A DNA stretch of 64,000 nucleotides, from NCBI GenBank assembly GCA_963725645.1, contig CAVRZD010000002.1, forward strand, positions 434,001-498,000. Reading direction: 5' to 3'. Below the pieces are notes generated by a model, which was given only the letters and a program-made list of their open reading frames with translations, was not told the origin of the DNA and did not search any database. The position numbers were made by a program, and so were the translations under genes. This DNA is from JALYZC01 sp963725645. GTDB lineage: Bacteria > Actinomycetota > Thermoleophilia > Solirubrobacterales > Solirubrobacteraceae. Shown one piece after another: positions 54,446-62,740 of this stretch (position 1 is its first letter; each line of letters opens with the position of its first letter).

Positions 54446-55186
54446 GTGTCAGGTCCAATCTCGTGCTTCGTGCATAGGTCCTGGATCGCCGCGACGGGGG
54501 TCGCAGCGGCTATCGCCCTCGGGTCGCCCGCCGCGGCCCTGGGCCGGGGCGACCAGCAGCTGTCCGACGAGTTCACGCTGACCCGCTGGGCGAACGTGGC
54601 CGATGTCGCCACGATCCACACGCACCCCGACCCGGCGTCGCGTGGGATCGCCCGGCTGCGCTGGCACACGGAGGACGGGTTCCCCGAGGTCTATCTGCTC
54701 CTGCGCCGCCACTGGGACGATCGCGGCCGGGCGTGGATCCAGCTGCGTATCCCGATACGACCGAATGGCCGCATCGGCTGGGTGCCGGCAGACGCCCTCG
54801 GACCGATGCACACCTCGCATTCCCTGCTGCTCGTCGTTCGCGAACGGCTGCGGATCAGCCTCTACCGCAACGGCCGGCGTGTCTGGAGCGCGCCGGTCGG
54901 CATCGGTCGCCCCGGCACGCCGACGCCGGCCGGGCACTTCTGGATTCGCGAGCGCTTTCGGATCAGTGACCCGCGGTCGCCCTACGCTCCCTACGCCTTC
55001 GGTCTGTCCGCCTACTCGTCGCTGACCGACTGGCCCGGCGGCGGCATCGTGGGCATCCACGGCGACTGGCGACAGCCCGAGCTGATTCCCGGGCGACCGT
55101 CGCACGGGTGCATTCGCCTGCGACACGACGACGACGTCTGGCTCGGCCATCACGTCGCGACCGGCACACCGGTGCGCATCACGTGA
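54446..55186 (+). CDS. Exported L,D-transpeptidase (YkuD domain)
   Basis: 246 residues. A hydrophobic leader (WIAATGVAAAIALGSPAAAL) is followed by an SH3-like region (RWANVADVATIHTHPDPASR ... RIGWVPADALG) and a YkuD domain with the catalytic signature: HGDW early and SHGCIRLRHDD with the active cysteine. It would make 3-3 cross-links or attach proteins to peptidoglycan. GTG start at 54446 gives a rather long leader; a GTG at 54470 is an alternative. 30 bases after the secreted-protein gene. Confidence 0.88.
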   Translation: MSGPISCFVHRSWIAATGVAAAIALGSPAAALGRGDQQLSDEFTLTRWANVADVATIHTHPDPASRGIARLRWHTEDGFPEVYLLLRRHWDDRGRAWIQLRIPIRPNGRIGWVPADALGPMHTSHSLLLVVRERLRISLYRNGRRVWSAPVGIGRPGTPTPAGHFWIRERFRISDPRSPYAPYAFGLSAYSSLTDWPGGGIVGIHGDWRQPELIPGRPSHGCIRLRHDDDVWLGHHVATGTPVRIT

Positions 55187-55362
55187 TGCACTCCGAGCCC
55201 GAGGGCTCGACGCGGCTCAGGCCGACACCACCCGCGATCGGCCGAGACCTCGCCTGGTGCCGCTTTGGTACCGGATGCACCGTCCGATGATTACCAGGCG
55301 TGGTGGGACGAGGACGGTGGGGACGGCGGGAACGGCGCTGGAGCCATCGACATCGTCATTCG

Positions 55363-55447
55363 CCCGGTTCAAATCCGGGCGCCCCGATTGTTCGCGAGCC
55401 CCGTGAAAGCGCGGCCCGCTGCATTCTCAAGACGTCCGTGGTACCGC
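55363..55447 (+). repeat. tRNA 3' end plus flank (copy E of the second attachment-like repeat)
   Basis: Repeats 53354-53437, identical over the first 30 bases (T arm, acceptor strand and GATTGTT) and again at the end (GTGGTACCGC), diverged between. With copy D it brackets a 2.0-kb cassette holding only two genes. It occupies the gene-poor stretch 55187-55553. Confidence 0.65.
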
Positions 55448-55553
55448 GCGGAGTACCAAGTGTCGCTGCGGCCGGCACGTTCACGGGAGAGGAGATAAGG
55501 GCCGCGGGAGTTGGAATAGCCGGAGCGAGCGACGACGCTTAGACTCGACTCGC

Positions 55554-55706
55554 ATGCCAGACGCAAAGCCGAAGATTGGGCGGAGGGACGTGCTTCGGGC
55601 GCTGGATGAGGGCAACTCGGTAGGCGATTCGCGCGCTGGAACCGCTTGGCGGGAAGCTCTTGCAGAGCGGGCGGAACCTTCCTCTGGAGCTGATCTGACG
55701 CGTTAG
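55554..55706 (+). CDS. Possible 50-residue protein
   Basis: ATG at 55554 to TAG at 55704: begins MPDAKPKIGRRDVLRALDEG and ends GADLTR; charged and probably helical, no motif. It precedes the SnoaL-like gene on the same strand by under 20 bases. No strong ribosome site, so coding is uncertain. Confidence 0.3.
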   Translation: MPDAKPKIGRRDVLRALDEGNSVGDSRAGTAWREALAERAEPSSGADLTR

Positions 55707-55724
55707 GAACGATTGCTGGTGTCT

Positions 55725-56147
55725 GTGAGCGAGACAAGCCCGAACTGGGATCGTGTAGCCGACGAGTTCTGTCAGGCCTGGAGTAGCGATGTGGGTCGGC
55801 CAGACTACGCCCGGCTGGCCGATTTCTACGCGCCCGACCCCGACGTCGTCATCTACGACAGTTTGGCGCCGTTAGCTGGCTTTCGGGGCTTCGAGCAAAT
55901 GCGCGAGGCCATCTACCCCGGTCTGGCGACCATCGACGTCCAGAGAACCGGTCCGGTCGAGGCAAAGGGGCTCGCCGACAGCCGCGTCGTCGTCACTAGC
56001 TACCCGTTTCGGTTGGCCTACGGCTTCGCGGACGGCCGGCGCTACGAACTAGAAGCTCGCATCTCCGAGGTCTGGGAGCGGCGGCCGGGCGGCTACCGCA
56101 TCGTTCACGAGCACCCGTCTACCGTTCACGATCTCGACCACTCGTGA
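55725..56147 (+). CDS. SnoaL-like/NTF2-fold protein
   Basis: 140 residues with the cone-shaped NTF2-like fold: an N-terminal helix (VADEFCQAWSSDVGRPDY), ARLADFYAPDPDVVIYDSLA, FEQMREAIYPGLATIDVQ and the closing strands ELEARISEVWERRPGGYRIV. This resembles calcium/calmodulin-kinase-association or DUF4440/SnoaL proteins that bind small hydrophobic ligands or act as ketosteroid-isomerase-like enzymes. GTG at 55725 is chosen; starts at 55713 or 55719 are possible. Confidence 0.75.
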   Translation: MSETSPNWDRVADEFCQAWSSDVGRPDYARLADFYAPDPDVVIYDSLAPLAGFRGFEQMREAIYPGLATIDVQRTGPVEAKGLADSRVVVTSYPFRLAYGFADGRRYELEARISEVWERRPGGYRIVHEHPSTVHDLDHS

Positions 56148-56748
56148 CGCCAGCGTACTGTCAGGCTCGTAGAACGAGCGCGGTCTTCGAGCAAGCCCGG
56201 CCCCGCTGCTTTGCGCGAAAAGGGGGAGCCGACCCCCTACAGCACCGCGGAGAGGATGGCCAAGAGCACTAGGAATAACCCTTCCGGCGGGAAGCTGCGT
56301 CGGAGGCAAGGAGGCAAAGCTCAAGCAGCGACCGCCGTGGACGAGCACCACCGGCAGGCATTGACGGCACGTGTGCACGGGGAGGCGTGGGAATCTAGCG
56401 GCCAGCGCGGTGCTCTCGACAGGTGATCTCGCACTCCTCCTTTGCGCGAGATGCGGGCGTCTCGGATTCGGCGCTCCCCACACTTTCGCAGCGGACGAAG
56501 AGCGGCCGTCTGCCTCCCCGCTCTGGCGCTCGCTTGTCGTCCACAGCGGGCGTCTGCTCAGCGCCAGGGGAGATGCGTCCTTTTCACGCGGGAGCGGGAG
56601 CGCGGCCATTCGCTCGGCCCGCTTCCCCTTTTCGCCGCAACGAGCACCGGCAGCTGGTCGTGATGGCGCTCGCATTCGTGCGATGCGGTCGTCTGGTATC
56701 GCGGCTTGACGGTGGAAAGGACTTGGAGCGCTCGGCGGGTTGACCCGG
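56148..56748. other. 600-base region without a supported gene
   Basis: Open frames on both strands lack credible starts and family matches. It contains a recurring motif near CGAAAAGGGGGAGC at 56215 and, inverted, around 56620-56640, and one arm (56525-56557) of a 33-35 bp inverted repeat whose partner is at 59030-59064, beyond the next gene. Confidence 0.4.
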
Positions 56749-58962
56749 ATGGAGGGCCGTGAGAGGGTGCGTCAGATAGTGGGTCATGCCGTGTTTGGGT
56801 GTCGTGGCCCGTCGAAGTCGGATTCGGGCTGGAGGTGGGCCAGGGCCCGTGTGGACGCGGCGGTGCTGGCGTGCGTCTGCGCCGTGATTGCGCTGTTCGC
56901 GCCCAGCTCGCATGCTGCGGCGGCTGTGGGGGGTGTCGGTAGCGTCGCGCCCGGCTGCCCGCCGCCGACGGCCGCTCCGGCACGAGCTGTCCCGCCGGCC
57001 GCCGGTCCTCCGGTCGCCGGTCCTCCGGTCGCCGCCCCTCCGGTCGCTGTGCCCGATGCGCGGGTGACGACCGGCGACCAGCTGGTGGCGGCGCTGTGCG
57101 CCGGCAAGAAGTACATCTGGATCGAGAACTCGGCCCGCATCGACCTGGCCAAGGTCAGGCCGATGGAGCCCGACTGCCCTTCGCCGACGGACGTGATCGC
57201 GCGCGGGGGGCCGGATGCGCAGCACTGCTCGGTCCTTCGGGTCCCCGACGGTGTCACGCTCGCGAGCGGGCGCTCGGCGACCGCCGACGGCGCGCTGCTG
57301 TTCCTCGACCACCAGATCGCGCAGCGATTCATGCTGGACCTGGGCTCGCATACGCGCGTCACCGGGCTGCGGCTGCGAGGCGACGACGTGTCCGATGCCA
57401 AGGGCGTGCCGGGCGATTTCAGCTCGGGGATCGAGATCGGCGGGCAGTACTTCGTCACCGGTCCCGACGGCAATCCGGTCGGCGACAACAAGCCAGTGCT
57501 CGTCGACGGCGTGCTGGTCGACAACAACGAGGTCTGGGGGTGGCCCAACACCGGGATCGGCGTGACGGCCGCCGGCAACACCCGCGACAAGGCCGACCAC
57601 ATCCGCATCACCAGCAACTACGTCCACAACCAGGTGTCGTGTGCCGGCGGCGGCTATGGCATCGGGGTGGGTGGTGGTTACGTGCCCTCGGCGAAGGCGT
57701 ACGCCTACATCGACGGCAACCTGTTCGACTACAACCGCCACTCGGTTGCCGGCGACGGAGTCGGCCAGACCGGCTACATCGCCGACCGCAACTTCCTGCT
57801 CTACGACCAGCTCGCGTGCGGCGGCGGCTACAACCAGCACTTCGACATGCACGGCACCATCAGCGGCTACGGCGGCCAGGGCGGCGAGTACGAGGAGATC
57901 CGCTGGAACACGATCCGCGGCGACCAGCACTACGGCGCGTCGTGCTTCATCGTGTGCGTTGGCGGCGACACCCGCCGCGCTTTCCAGCTACGGGGCCCGC
58001 CGACGCTCGGGGCGGTGTTCTCGGACAATGTGCTCACGCATCCCGACCTGGGCGCGGCGGTCAAGCTCGACAAGTCGGTCGACAGCTCGAAGCTCACGCT
58101 TTCGCCGAACCGCTATGGGACCAACACCGGGAGCCAGCTCGCCACCGGCGACTTCGACCGCGACGGTCGCGCGGACGTCTTCCAGGCGACCGGCGCGGGC
58201 TGGTGGTCCTCGCCCACGGGCCGCGCGCCCTGGCATTTCCTCAATCAGGCGACCAGGACGCTCGACCAGCTACGTCTCGGCGACTTCAACGGCGACGGGC
58301 GCACGGACGTCTTCACCCAAGTGGGGAGCACGTGGTTCGTTTCATCTGGCGGCACGGGACCGTTCAAGCCGCTGCCGGTGGGCTCGAACATCCCGATGTC
58401 GCAGTACGCGTTCGTTGCCAGCTTCGACCGCGGTCGCAAGACCGACATCTTCAGGGCCAATGGCACGCGCTGGTACTACTCAAGCGGCGGCGCGACACCC
58501 TGGCGCCCGCTGTTGAAGTCGTCGCTGGAGCTGGGTCGGCTGCGCTTCGGTGACTTCAACGGCGACGGGCGCACCGACGTCTTCACGGTCAGCCGCGACC
58601 AGTGGTTCCTGTCGTCGGGCGGGCGCGGGAAGCTGTCGCCTCTGAACGCGCACCGAATGTCGGCGACCTCGAGCGGGCTGGTGTTTGCCGACCTCGACGG
58701 CGACGGACGCACGGACGTCGCGCGCAGCCACAACGGCAACTGGGAGGTCTCCTGGGGCGGGCGCACTCCCTGGCGGGTGCTGCGAGCGCATGCGCCCGAG
58801 CCGCTCTCACAGGAGCTGGTGGGACGCTTCCGTGGCGGGCGCCGCGCCGACGTGCTGCTCGTGACGCAGTGGAGCGCACCCGACGGCTACCGATTCTACT
58901 GGCGGCTATGGAGCTGGCACGGAGGACCGGTCGTCACGTGGTCAAAGACCTATACGCGTTGA
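56749..58962 (+). CDS. Large secreted protein with beta-helix and FG-GAP/VCBS-like repeats
   Basis: 737 residues. Leader with helix (AAVLACVCAVIALFAPSSHA), a Pro/Val/Ala linker (PPVAGPPVAAPPVA), then residues about 110-470 reading as a right-handed parallel beta-helix of the pectate-lyase type (VLVDGVLVDNNEVWGWPNTG, HIRITSNYVHN, AYIDGNLFDYNRHS). The C-terminal 260 residues contain five or six FG-GAP-like units with calcium-loop DxDxDGRxD (GDFNGDGRTDVF, ADLDGDGRTDVA). Likely a cell-surface or exported carbohydrate-binding or depolymerising protein; no catalytic triad could be named. Confidence 0.82.
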   Translation: MEGRERVRQIVGHAVFGCRGPSKSDSGWRWARARVDAAVLACVCAVIALFAPSSHAAAAVGGVGSVAPGCPPPTAAPARAVPPAAGPPVAGPPVAAPPVAVPDARVTTGDQLVAALCAGKKYIWIENSARIDLAKVRPMEPDCPSPTDVIARGGPDAQHCSVLRVPDGVTLASGRSATADGALLFLDHQIAQRFMLDLGSHTRVTGLRLRGDDVSDAKGVPGDFSSGIEIGGQYFVTGPDGNPVGDNKPVLVDGVLVDNNEVWGWPNTGIGVTAAGNTRDKADHIRITSNYVHNQVSCAGGGYGIGVGGGYVPSAKAYAYIDGNLFDYNRHSVAGDGVGQTGYIADRNFLLYDQLACGGGYNQHFDMHGTISGYGGQGGEYEEIRWNTIRGDQHYGASCFIVCVGGDTRRAFQLRGPPTLGAVFSDNVLTHPDLGAAVKLDKSVDSSKLTLSPNRYGTNTGSQLATGDFDRDGRADVFQATGAGWWSSPTGRAPWHFLNQATRTLDQLRLGDFNGDGRTDVFTQVGSTWFVSSGGTGPFKPLPVGSNIPMSQYAFVASFDRGRKTDIFRANGTRWYYSSGGATPWRPLLKSSLELGRLRFGDFNGDGRTDVFTVSRDQWFLSSGGRGKLSPLNAHRMSATSSGLVFADLDGDGRTDVARSHNGNWEVSWGGRTPWRVLRAHAPEPLSQELVGRFRGGRRADVLLVTQWSAPDGYRFYWRLWSWHGGPVVTWSKTYTR

Positions 58963-59029
58963 GCGTCGGCGCTGCGACCTGGACTCGCTGCCGGCCACCA
59001 AGGAAAGCGAGCGTCTCGAGAACCGAACC

Positions 59030-59064
59030 GCAGACGCCCGCTATGGACGACAAGCAGGAGCGCC
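59030..59064. repeat. Inverted-repeat arm downstream of the beta-helix gene
   Basis: GCAGACGCCCGCTATGGACG and following bases to 59064 match the reverse complement of 56525-56557 at 32 positions with one substitution and a 2-base gap. The arms bracket the 2.2-kb secreted-protein gene. Confidence 0.5.
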
Positions 59065-59149
59065 GGCTAAGCCGACTGAGGCTCGTGGTTCAAACGACTC
59101 CGCAGTCGTGCTGGTCGCCCTAGGAGGGCGGCCGACGCGCCGAGATTGA

Positions 59150-60028
59150 TCATGCGGCACTGGGCGCCTCCGACTCGAGCACCCACAGGGGACCGTCGCC
59201 GCATTCCACTCGGATGCCGCCCGCCCGCGCGTCGAGTCGCGTCTTGACGAGGCGGAGACGCCGTCCGTCGAGGTCGGCGATCGGTCCGCGAACGCCTGCG
59301 ATCGCGGCGAATCGCCAGGCGCGGACCTGGTCGTGGATCTGGCGCGCGGGCGAGCGCCAGTCGACGTGCGCGTAGGCGTCCTCGAAGAATCCGGCCGCGG
59401 TCGCGGCGGTCGCGTCCTGGGGGTCGCCGGCGTCGCCGCGTGCCACGCGCTCCAGGGCGATCGGCAGCAGCTGCGCGATCAGCGCGGCCATCTTTCCGAA
59501 GATCTCGGCCTCGTCGTCGTGCTCGTCGATCGGTAGGGAGGCTTGGGCGAGCAGTGGGCCGGCGTCGATCTCGTCGACCATCCTGTGCAGCGTCATCCCG
59601 AGCACCGGCTCACCGTTGCGCAGCGTCCAGCCGATGGGGTTCGGCCCCCGGTGGCGCGGAAGCAATGACGGGTGCACGTTCACGATCCCGAGGCGCGGGA
59701 CGGCGAGAGCGTCGGGCGGGACGCGCATCGGGAACGTGGCGGAGACGGCGACGTCCGGCGCGTGAGCGCCGATCAGCGGCGCGAGGCGGTCCGGGCCCGA
59801 GGCGACGAGAGTGTCGACGCCCGCCGGCAGGCCCGAAACGATTTCCTCGAGGCTACCCACATCGCCGTAGCGGGCCGCCCCGGCCGTCACGGTTACCAGG
59901 GCAACCGGCCGATGCCCGAGGCCACGCAGAAACCCGTCGAGCGCCTGGACGGCCGCGGGTACACGGCCCAGGAGCACCACCCGCAGGCCCTCCCGCCCGT
60001 GATCCTCCACGTCCGCCGACCGGTCCAC
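59150..60028 (-). CDS. Formyltransferase-family protein (Fmt/ArnA-like)
   Basis: 292 residues with the formyl-THF hydrolase/transferase fold: VVLLGRVPAAVQALDGFL at the N-terminus, VSATFPMRVPPDAL, and the catalytic region LGIVNVHPSLLPRHRGPNPI with the Asn-x-His pair, followed by MTLHRMVDEIDAGPLLAQ with the catalytic Asp. A C-terminal OB-like domain (ADLDGRRLRLVKTRLDA) makes the length similar to methionyl-tRNA formyltransferase, but the motif set is divergent, so it probably formylates a sugar nucleotide or other amine. GTG start. Paired with a VOC gene 12 bases upstream. Confidence 0.82.
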   Translation of the reverse strand: MDRSADVEDHGREGLRVVLLGRVPAAVQALDGFLRGLGHRPVALVTVTAGAARYGDVGSLEEIVSGLPAGVDTLVASGPDRLAPLIGAHAPDVAVSATFPMRVPPDALAVPRLGIVNVHPSLLPRHRGPNPIGWTLRNGEPVLGMTLHRMVDEIDAGPLLAQASLPIDEHDDEAEIFGKMAALIAQLLPIALERVARGDAGDPQDATAATAAGFFEDAYAHVDWRSPARQIHDQVRAWRFAAIAGVRGPIADLDGRRLRLVKTRLDARAGGIRVECGDGPLWVLESEAPSAA

Positions 60029-60040
60029 GCCCGCAGCCTC

Positions 60041-60478
60041 CTAGTCAGCGAGCCCTTTGCGGCGGAGCTCTTCCAGCGCCTGGTCGGTCTTCTCGAGCGA
60101 CCCGACGTTCATGCCGCGGAGGACGGCTGGAGCCTTCGCGAACTGAATATCGTGGTAGTCGACGACTTGGACGTGGTTGCCCCACGGGTCCAGGAAGTCG
60201 AGCGGCCCCGACGGTTGCACCGACATACCGTGTCGCTTCAGCTGTGAGCGCACGGCTTCCTTGTCGTCGACGACGAGTCCGAAGTGCCTGGCCCGGTCGG
60301 GCGATTGCGTTCGTCCCGCTGAGAGCGCGATGAACTGGTCTCCCATGTCGATGAACGCCATCCGCGTCCCGGCGCGGCCGCGCAGCTCGAACTCGACGAA
60401 GCGCCCATACCATTCGAGCGCCGCGTCGACGTCGCCGACCTCGAGCGCGACGTGGTTGATCCCGACGAGACGAGCCAT
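60041..60478 (-). CDS. VOC-family (glyoxalase/bleomycin resistance-type) protein
   Basis: 145 residues, two beta-alpha-beta-beta-beta modules: VGINHVALEVGDVDAALEWY with a metal-type His, GTRMAFIDMGDQFIALS, ARHFGLVVDDKEAVRSQL with a second His, and FLDPWGNHVQVVDY with the terminal Asp/His region. A metal-dependent enzyme or binding protein; substrate unknown. Upstream partner of the formyltransferase-like gene in a two-gene minus-strand operon. Confidence 0.85.
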   Translation of the reverse strand: MARLVGINHVALEVGDVDAALEWYGRFVEFELRGRAGTRMAFIDMGDQFIALSAGRTQSPDRARHFGLVVDDKEAVRSQLKRHGMSVQPSGPLDFLDPWGNHVQVVDYHDIQFAKAPAVLRGMNVGSLEKTDQALEELRRKGLAD

Positions 60479-60577
60479 GCGATTCCAATTGTGCACGGCG
60501 CGTAGCTCGAGAGAGATGCGTGGGCGCATATATCGACTCGCTCCCCCCCAATGCGCGCCCGTCAGCCGACCGCGCGA

Positions 60578-60706
60578 TCGAACCGGGACTTCACAGCTTG
60601 GGGACCTATTGGACAGGCGCCTGATCGGCTTCCTGTTCCTGCACCGTGGCACGCTGCGCGAGAGCCTGCTGCTACGCCTGGGCCGGGGCGATCCACGCTG
60701 TTTGAG
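60578..60706 (+). pseudogene. Out-of-frame 5' remnant of the cyclase gene
   Basis: In a different frame from the downstream cyclase this stretch encodes LLDRRLIGFLFLHRGTLRES and LLLRLGRGDP, after which the sense passes into the cyclase frame as TLFERMDRVSEP. One missing base near 60690 would join them. It suggests that the cyclase originally had a longer N-terminal domain. Confidence 0.4.
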
Positions 60707-60709
60707 CGG

Positions 60710-61324
60710 ATGGACCGGGTCAGCGAGCCGAGGCGCCGTCCGGCGGCGATCCTGTTCGCCGACCTCGAGGCCTCCGGTGCGCTCTCCCGGCACCTCTCGT
60801 CGCGCGGCTATTTCGATCTGATCCGCGAACTCACCGACCTGATCGACTCGTCCGTCCTCGCCAGCGACGGGATCGTGGGCAAGCACGCCGGAGACGGGGG
60901 CTCGGCGCTGTTCCTCGCCACCGACTTCGACGGCTCAGAGTCCGCCGCCGCCCGCGCGGCGATCGACGCGGCCAGGGCGATCCGCGACGAGGCCGAACAC
61001 CTCGGCCCCGATGACGTCGCGGTCAAGCTGAACATCGGCGTGCACTGGGGCGCCACGCGGATGGTCGGTCAGGTCGCCACCCGCGGGCGCCTGGAGGTCA
61101 CCGCCCTCGGCGACCAGATGAACGAGGGTGCGCGCGTCGAGGCCGCGGCCAAGGACGGCGCGATCCTCGCTTCGAAGGACCTCATCGAGCGCCTCGACGC
61201 GGGAGACGCGCAGGCGACCGGCCTCGACCCGGACGCGATCGCCTACACCCGGCTCGACGACCTCGACGGCGCCAGCGACAAGGCGATCCGCGACGCCGGA
61301 GCCATCGCCGTCACCGCGATCTAA
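60710..61324 (+). CDS. Class III adenylate/guanylate cyclase catalytic domain, probably 5'-truncated
   Basis: 204 residues from the ATG at 60710. AAILFADLEASGALSRHLSS carries the first metal Asp; GIVGKHAGDGGSALFLATDF has the second acidic site (HAGDG); VHWGATRMVGQVATRGRLEV and TALGDQMNEGARVEAAAKDG hold the transition-state region. The domain looks complete, but its upstream part is out of frame and the expected N-terminal region is missing, so the product may be a stand-alone domain or a non-functional remnant. Confidence 0.7.
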   Translation: MDRVSEPRRRPAAILFADLEASGALSRHLSSRGYFDLIRELTDLIDSSVLASDGIVGKHAGDGGSALFLATDFDGSESAAARAAIDAARAIRDEAEHLGPDDVAVKLNIGVHWGATRMVGQVATRGRLEVTALGDQMNEGARVEAAAKDGAILASKDLIERLDAGDAQATGLDPDAIAYTRLDDLDGASDKAIRDAGAIAVTAI

Positions 61325-61363
61325 CCGGGGGCTCCCGTTGCGAAGCTCAGGTGCCGTCCGGAC

Positions 61364-62314
61364 TCACGCCTCGACGGCTGGAAGCACGGCCGTCGCCGCG
61401 AGCTCGATCTGCTGAGGCTCGTTGCCGAGCGGCCAGAGGTATACGCGCTCACAGCCTGCTTGCGCGTAGCGTGAGAGCAGCTCCGCGCATTGCTCCGCTG
61501 GTCCGATGCACAGCTGGTCGCGCAGGGCATCTGGTTCGCGCTTGAGCATCGGGCCGAGGACCTCTCGCAGCACGCGGTCCCTGTCGCGGGCGTCTTCGGT
61601 GACCCAGGTCCACATCGTCGCGAGCGCGTTGGGGAACCGATCGGGATCCCTGCCGTGGGCGTGAAGCTGCTCGGACAGCGACTGCTTCGCGGCCTTGAAG
61701 CCGTCGGGCGTCGTGTTGTACGCGGACGCGAGCCAGCCGTCGCCGAGGCGCGCGAGGCGCCGAAGACCGGCCTTTGAGCCCCAACTCCCGATCCAGAGCG
61801 GGATTCCCCCGGGCCGGCGTGGAGCCGGCGCCAGCTGAGAGTCAGGCAAGGGGTAGTGCCGGCGGGTCTCCGGTGGCGGGTCGCCTCGTAGGAGCGAGCG
61901 CAGGATGGCAACGGCTTCGTCGAACCGCTCCCAGCGTTCCTCGTAGGGCACTCCGACTGCGTCGTAGTCGCGCTGCGATGAGCCGGGGCCGACTCCGGCG
62001 GTGACTCGCCCATCGGACAGGAGATCCAACGCGACGAGCGTCTTTGCCAGGGGCACAGGACCGCGCAGCGCGACAAGCGCGATCGTTGTCGCGAGCTCCA
62101 TGGCGCCGGATCGTTCGATGACCGTTGCCAGGGCCGTCAGGCCGTCGAGCCATGGCGCCTGAAACAGGAAGTGGTCGTTGGCGGAAACCGCGGCGAAGCC
62201 GCAATCCCGCGAGGCATCGACTGTGCGTGTGAGACGCCCGAGCGACTGCCCCTCGTCGCCGAATTCCATGAGCGGCAAGTGAACGGCGAGCTCCAAACCG
62301 GGCCATCCTCTCAC
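61364..62314 (-). CDS. LLM-class (F420-type) flavin-dependent oxidoreductase
   Basis: 316 residues of the luciferase-like monooxygenase family: LAVHLPLMEFGDEGQSL at the N-terminus, FAAVSANDHFLFQAPWLDG, TTIALVALRGPVPLAKTLVA, LDLLSDGRVTAGVGPGSSQR (the GR-x-x-GVGxG cofactor region) and PLWIGSWGSKAGLRRLARLG. Actinobacterial members often use coenzyme F420. GTG at 62314 begins just before the conserved N-terminus. A MITE-like element ends 44 bases upstream, so the promoter may lie in or be disrupted by it. Confidence 0.85.
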   Translation of the reverse strand: MRGWPGLELAVHLPLMEFGDEGQSLGRLTRTVDASRDCGFAAVSANDHFLFQAPWLDGLTALATVIERSGAMELATTIALVALRGPVPLAKTLVALDLLSDGRVTAGVGPGSSQRDYDAVGVPYEERWERFDEAVAILRSLLRGDPPPETRRHYPLPDSQLAPAPRRPGGIPLWIGSWGSKAGLRRLARLGDGWLASAYNTTPDGFKAAKQSLSEQLHAHGRDPDRFPNALATMWTWVTEDARDRDRVLREVLGPMLKREPDALRDQLCIGPAEQCAELLSRYAQAGCERVYLWPLGNEPQQIELAATAVLPAVEA

Positions 62315-62357
62315 CCCACGGCCCACCGAGCAAGACAAGCCGCGCGCCGTAGCTCCT

Positions 62358-62558
62358 GCTTTCCATGGAGGCTGTTGCACAAAGCGCCCAGATTCGCCGG
62401 CCCGGTCGGTGGTGGGATAATCGACGCTGGACGCGGTATCACACGAGGCTGCTCTCCCATGGTGGGCCGTGCCGAAAGGCCCGATGCATGGTGGTGTCCC
62501 ACGACCAATCGATGCACCGGCGTTTGGGGTGGTTTGTGCAACAGCCACCATGCAAAGC
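62358..62558. mobile_element. MITE-like element, copy 2 (201 bp)
   Basis: Near-identical to 52774-52973. Terminal inverted repeats GCTTTCCATGGAGGCTGTTG(CACAAAGC) and its inward-read partner GCTTTGCATGGTGGCTGTTG(CACAAACC) agree at 25 of 28 positions. No coding sequence of its own. It lies directly upstream of the LLM oxidoreductase gene, reading frames of which run artificially into it. Near-perfect identity over 200 bp implies recent movement or duplication. Confidence 0.8.
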
Positions 62559-62740
62559 GACACTTCTGTTCCTCGTCCGTTGCGGGCGTCTGGGTGGCGC
62601 CGATCGGGCGTGGGGAGACGCTTGCAGGCGGGAACGGCAGGAGCGGCGCCGATGGGCGGGATTCCCGCCGATGGTCAGCCACCGGCGCGGTGCGCCCAGC
62701 CGCCTGCTGGAACAGACCGGCGGCGACGCGCCGGGTTTGT

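Noticed and set aside
43300..55500. Integrase, transposase or recombinase gene for the island
   Set aside because: Both strands were read for tyrosine or serine recombinase motifs and DDE transposases; none was found.
56049..56675. 208-codon minus-strand frame and small plus-strand frames in the 56 kb gap
   Set aside because: No start context or family resemblance; part overlaps the SnoaL-like gene in antisense.
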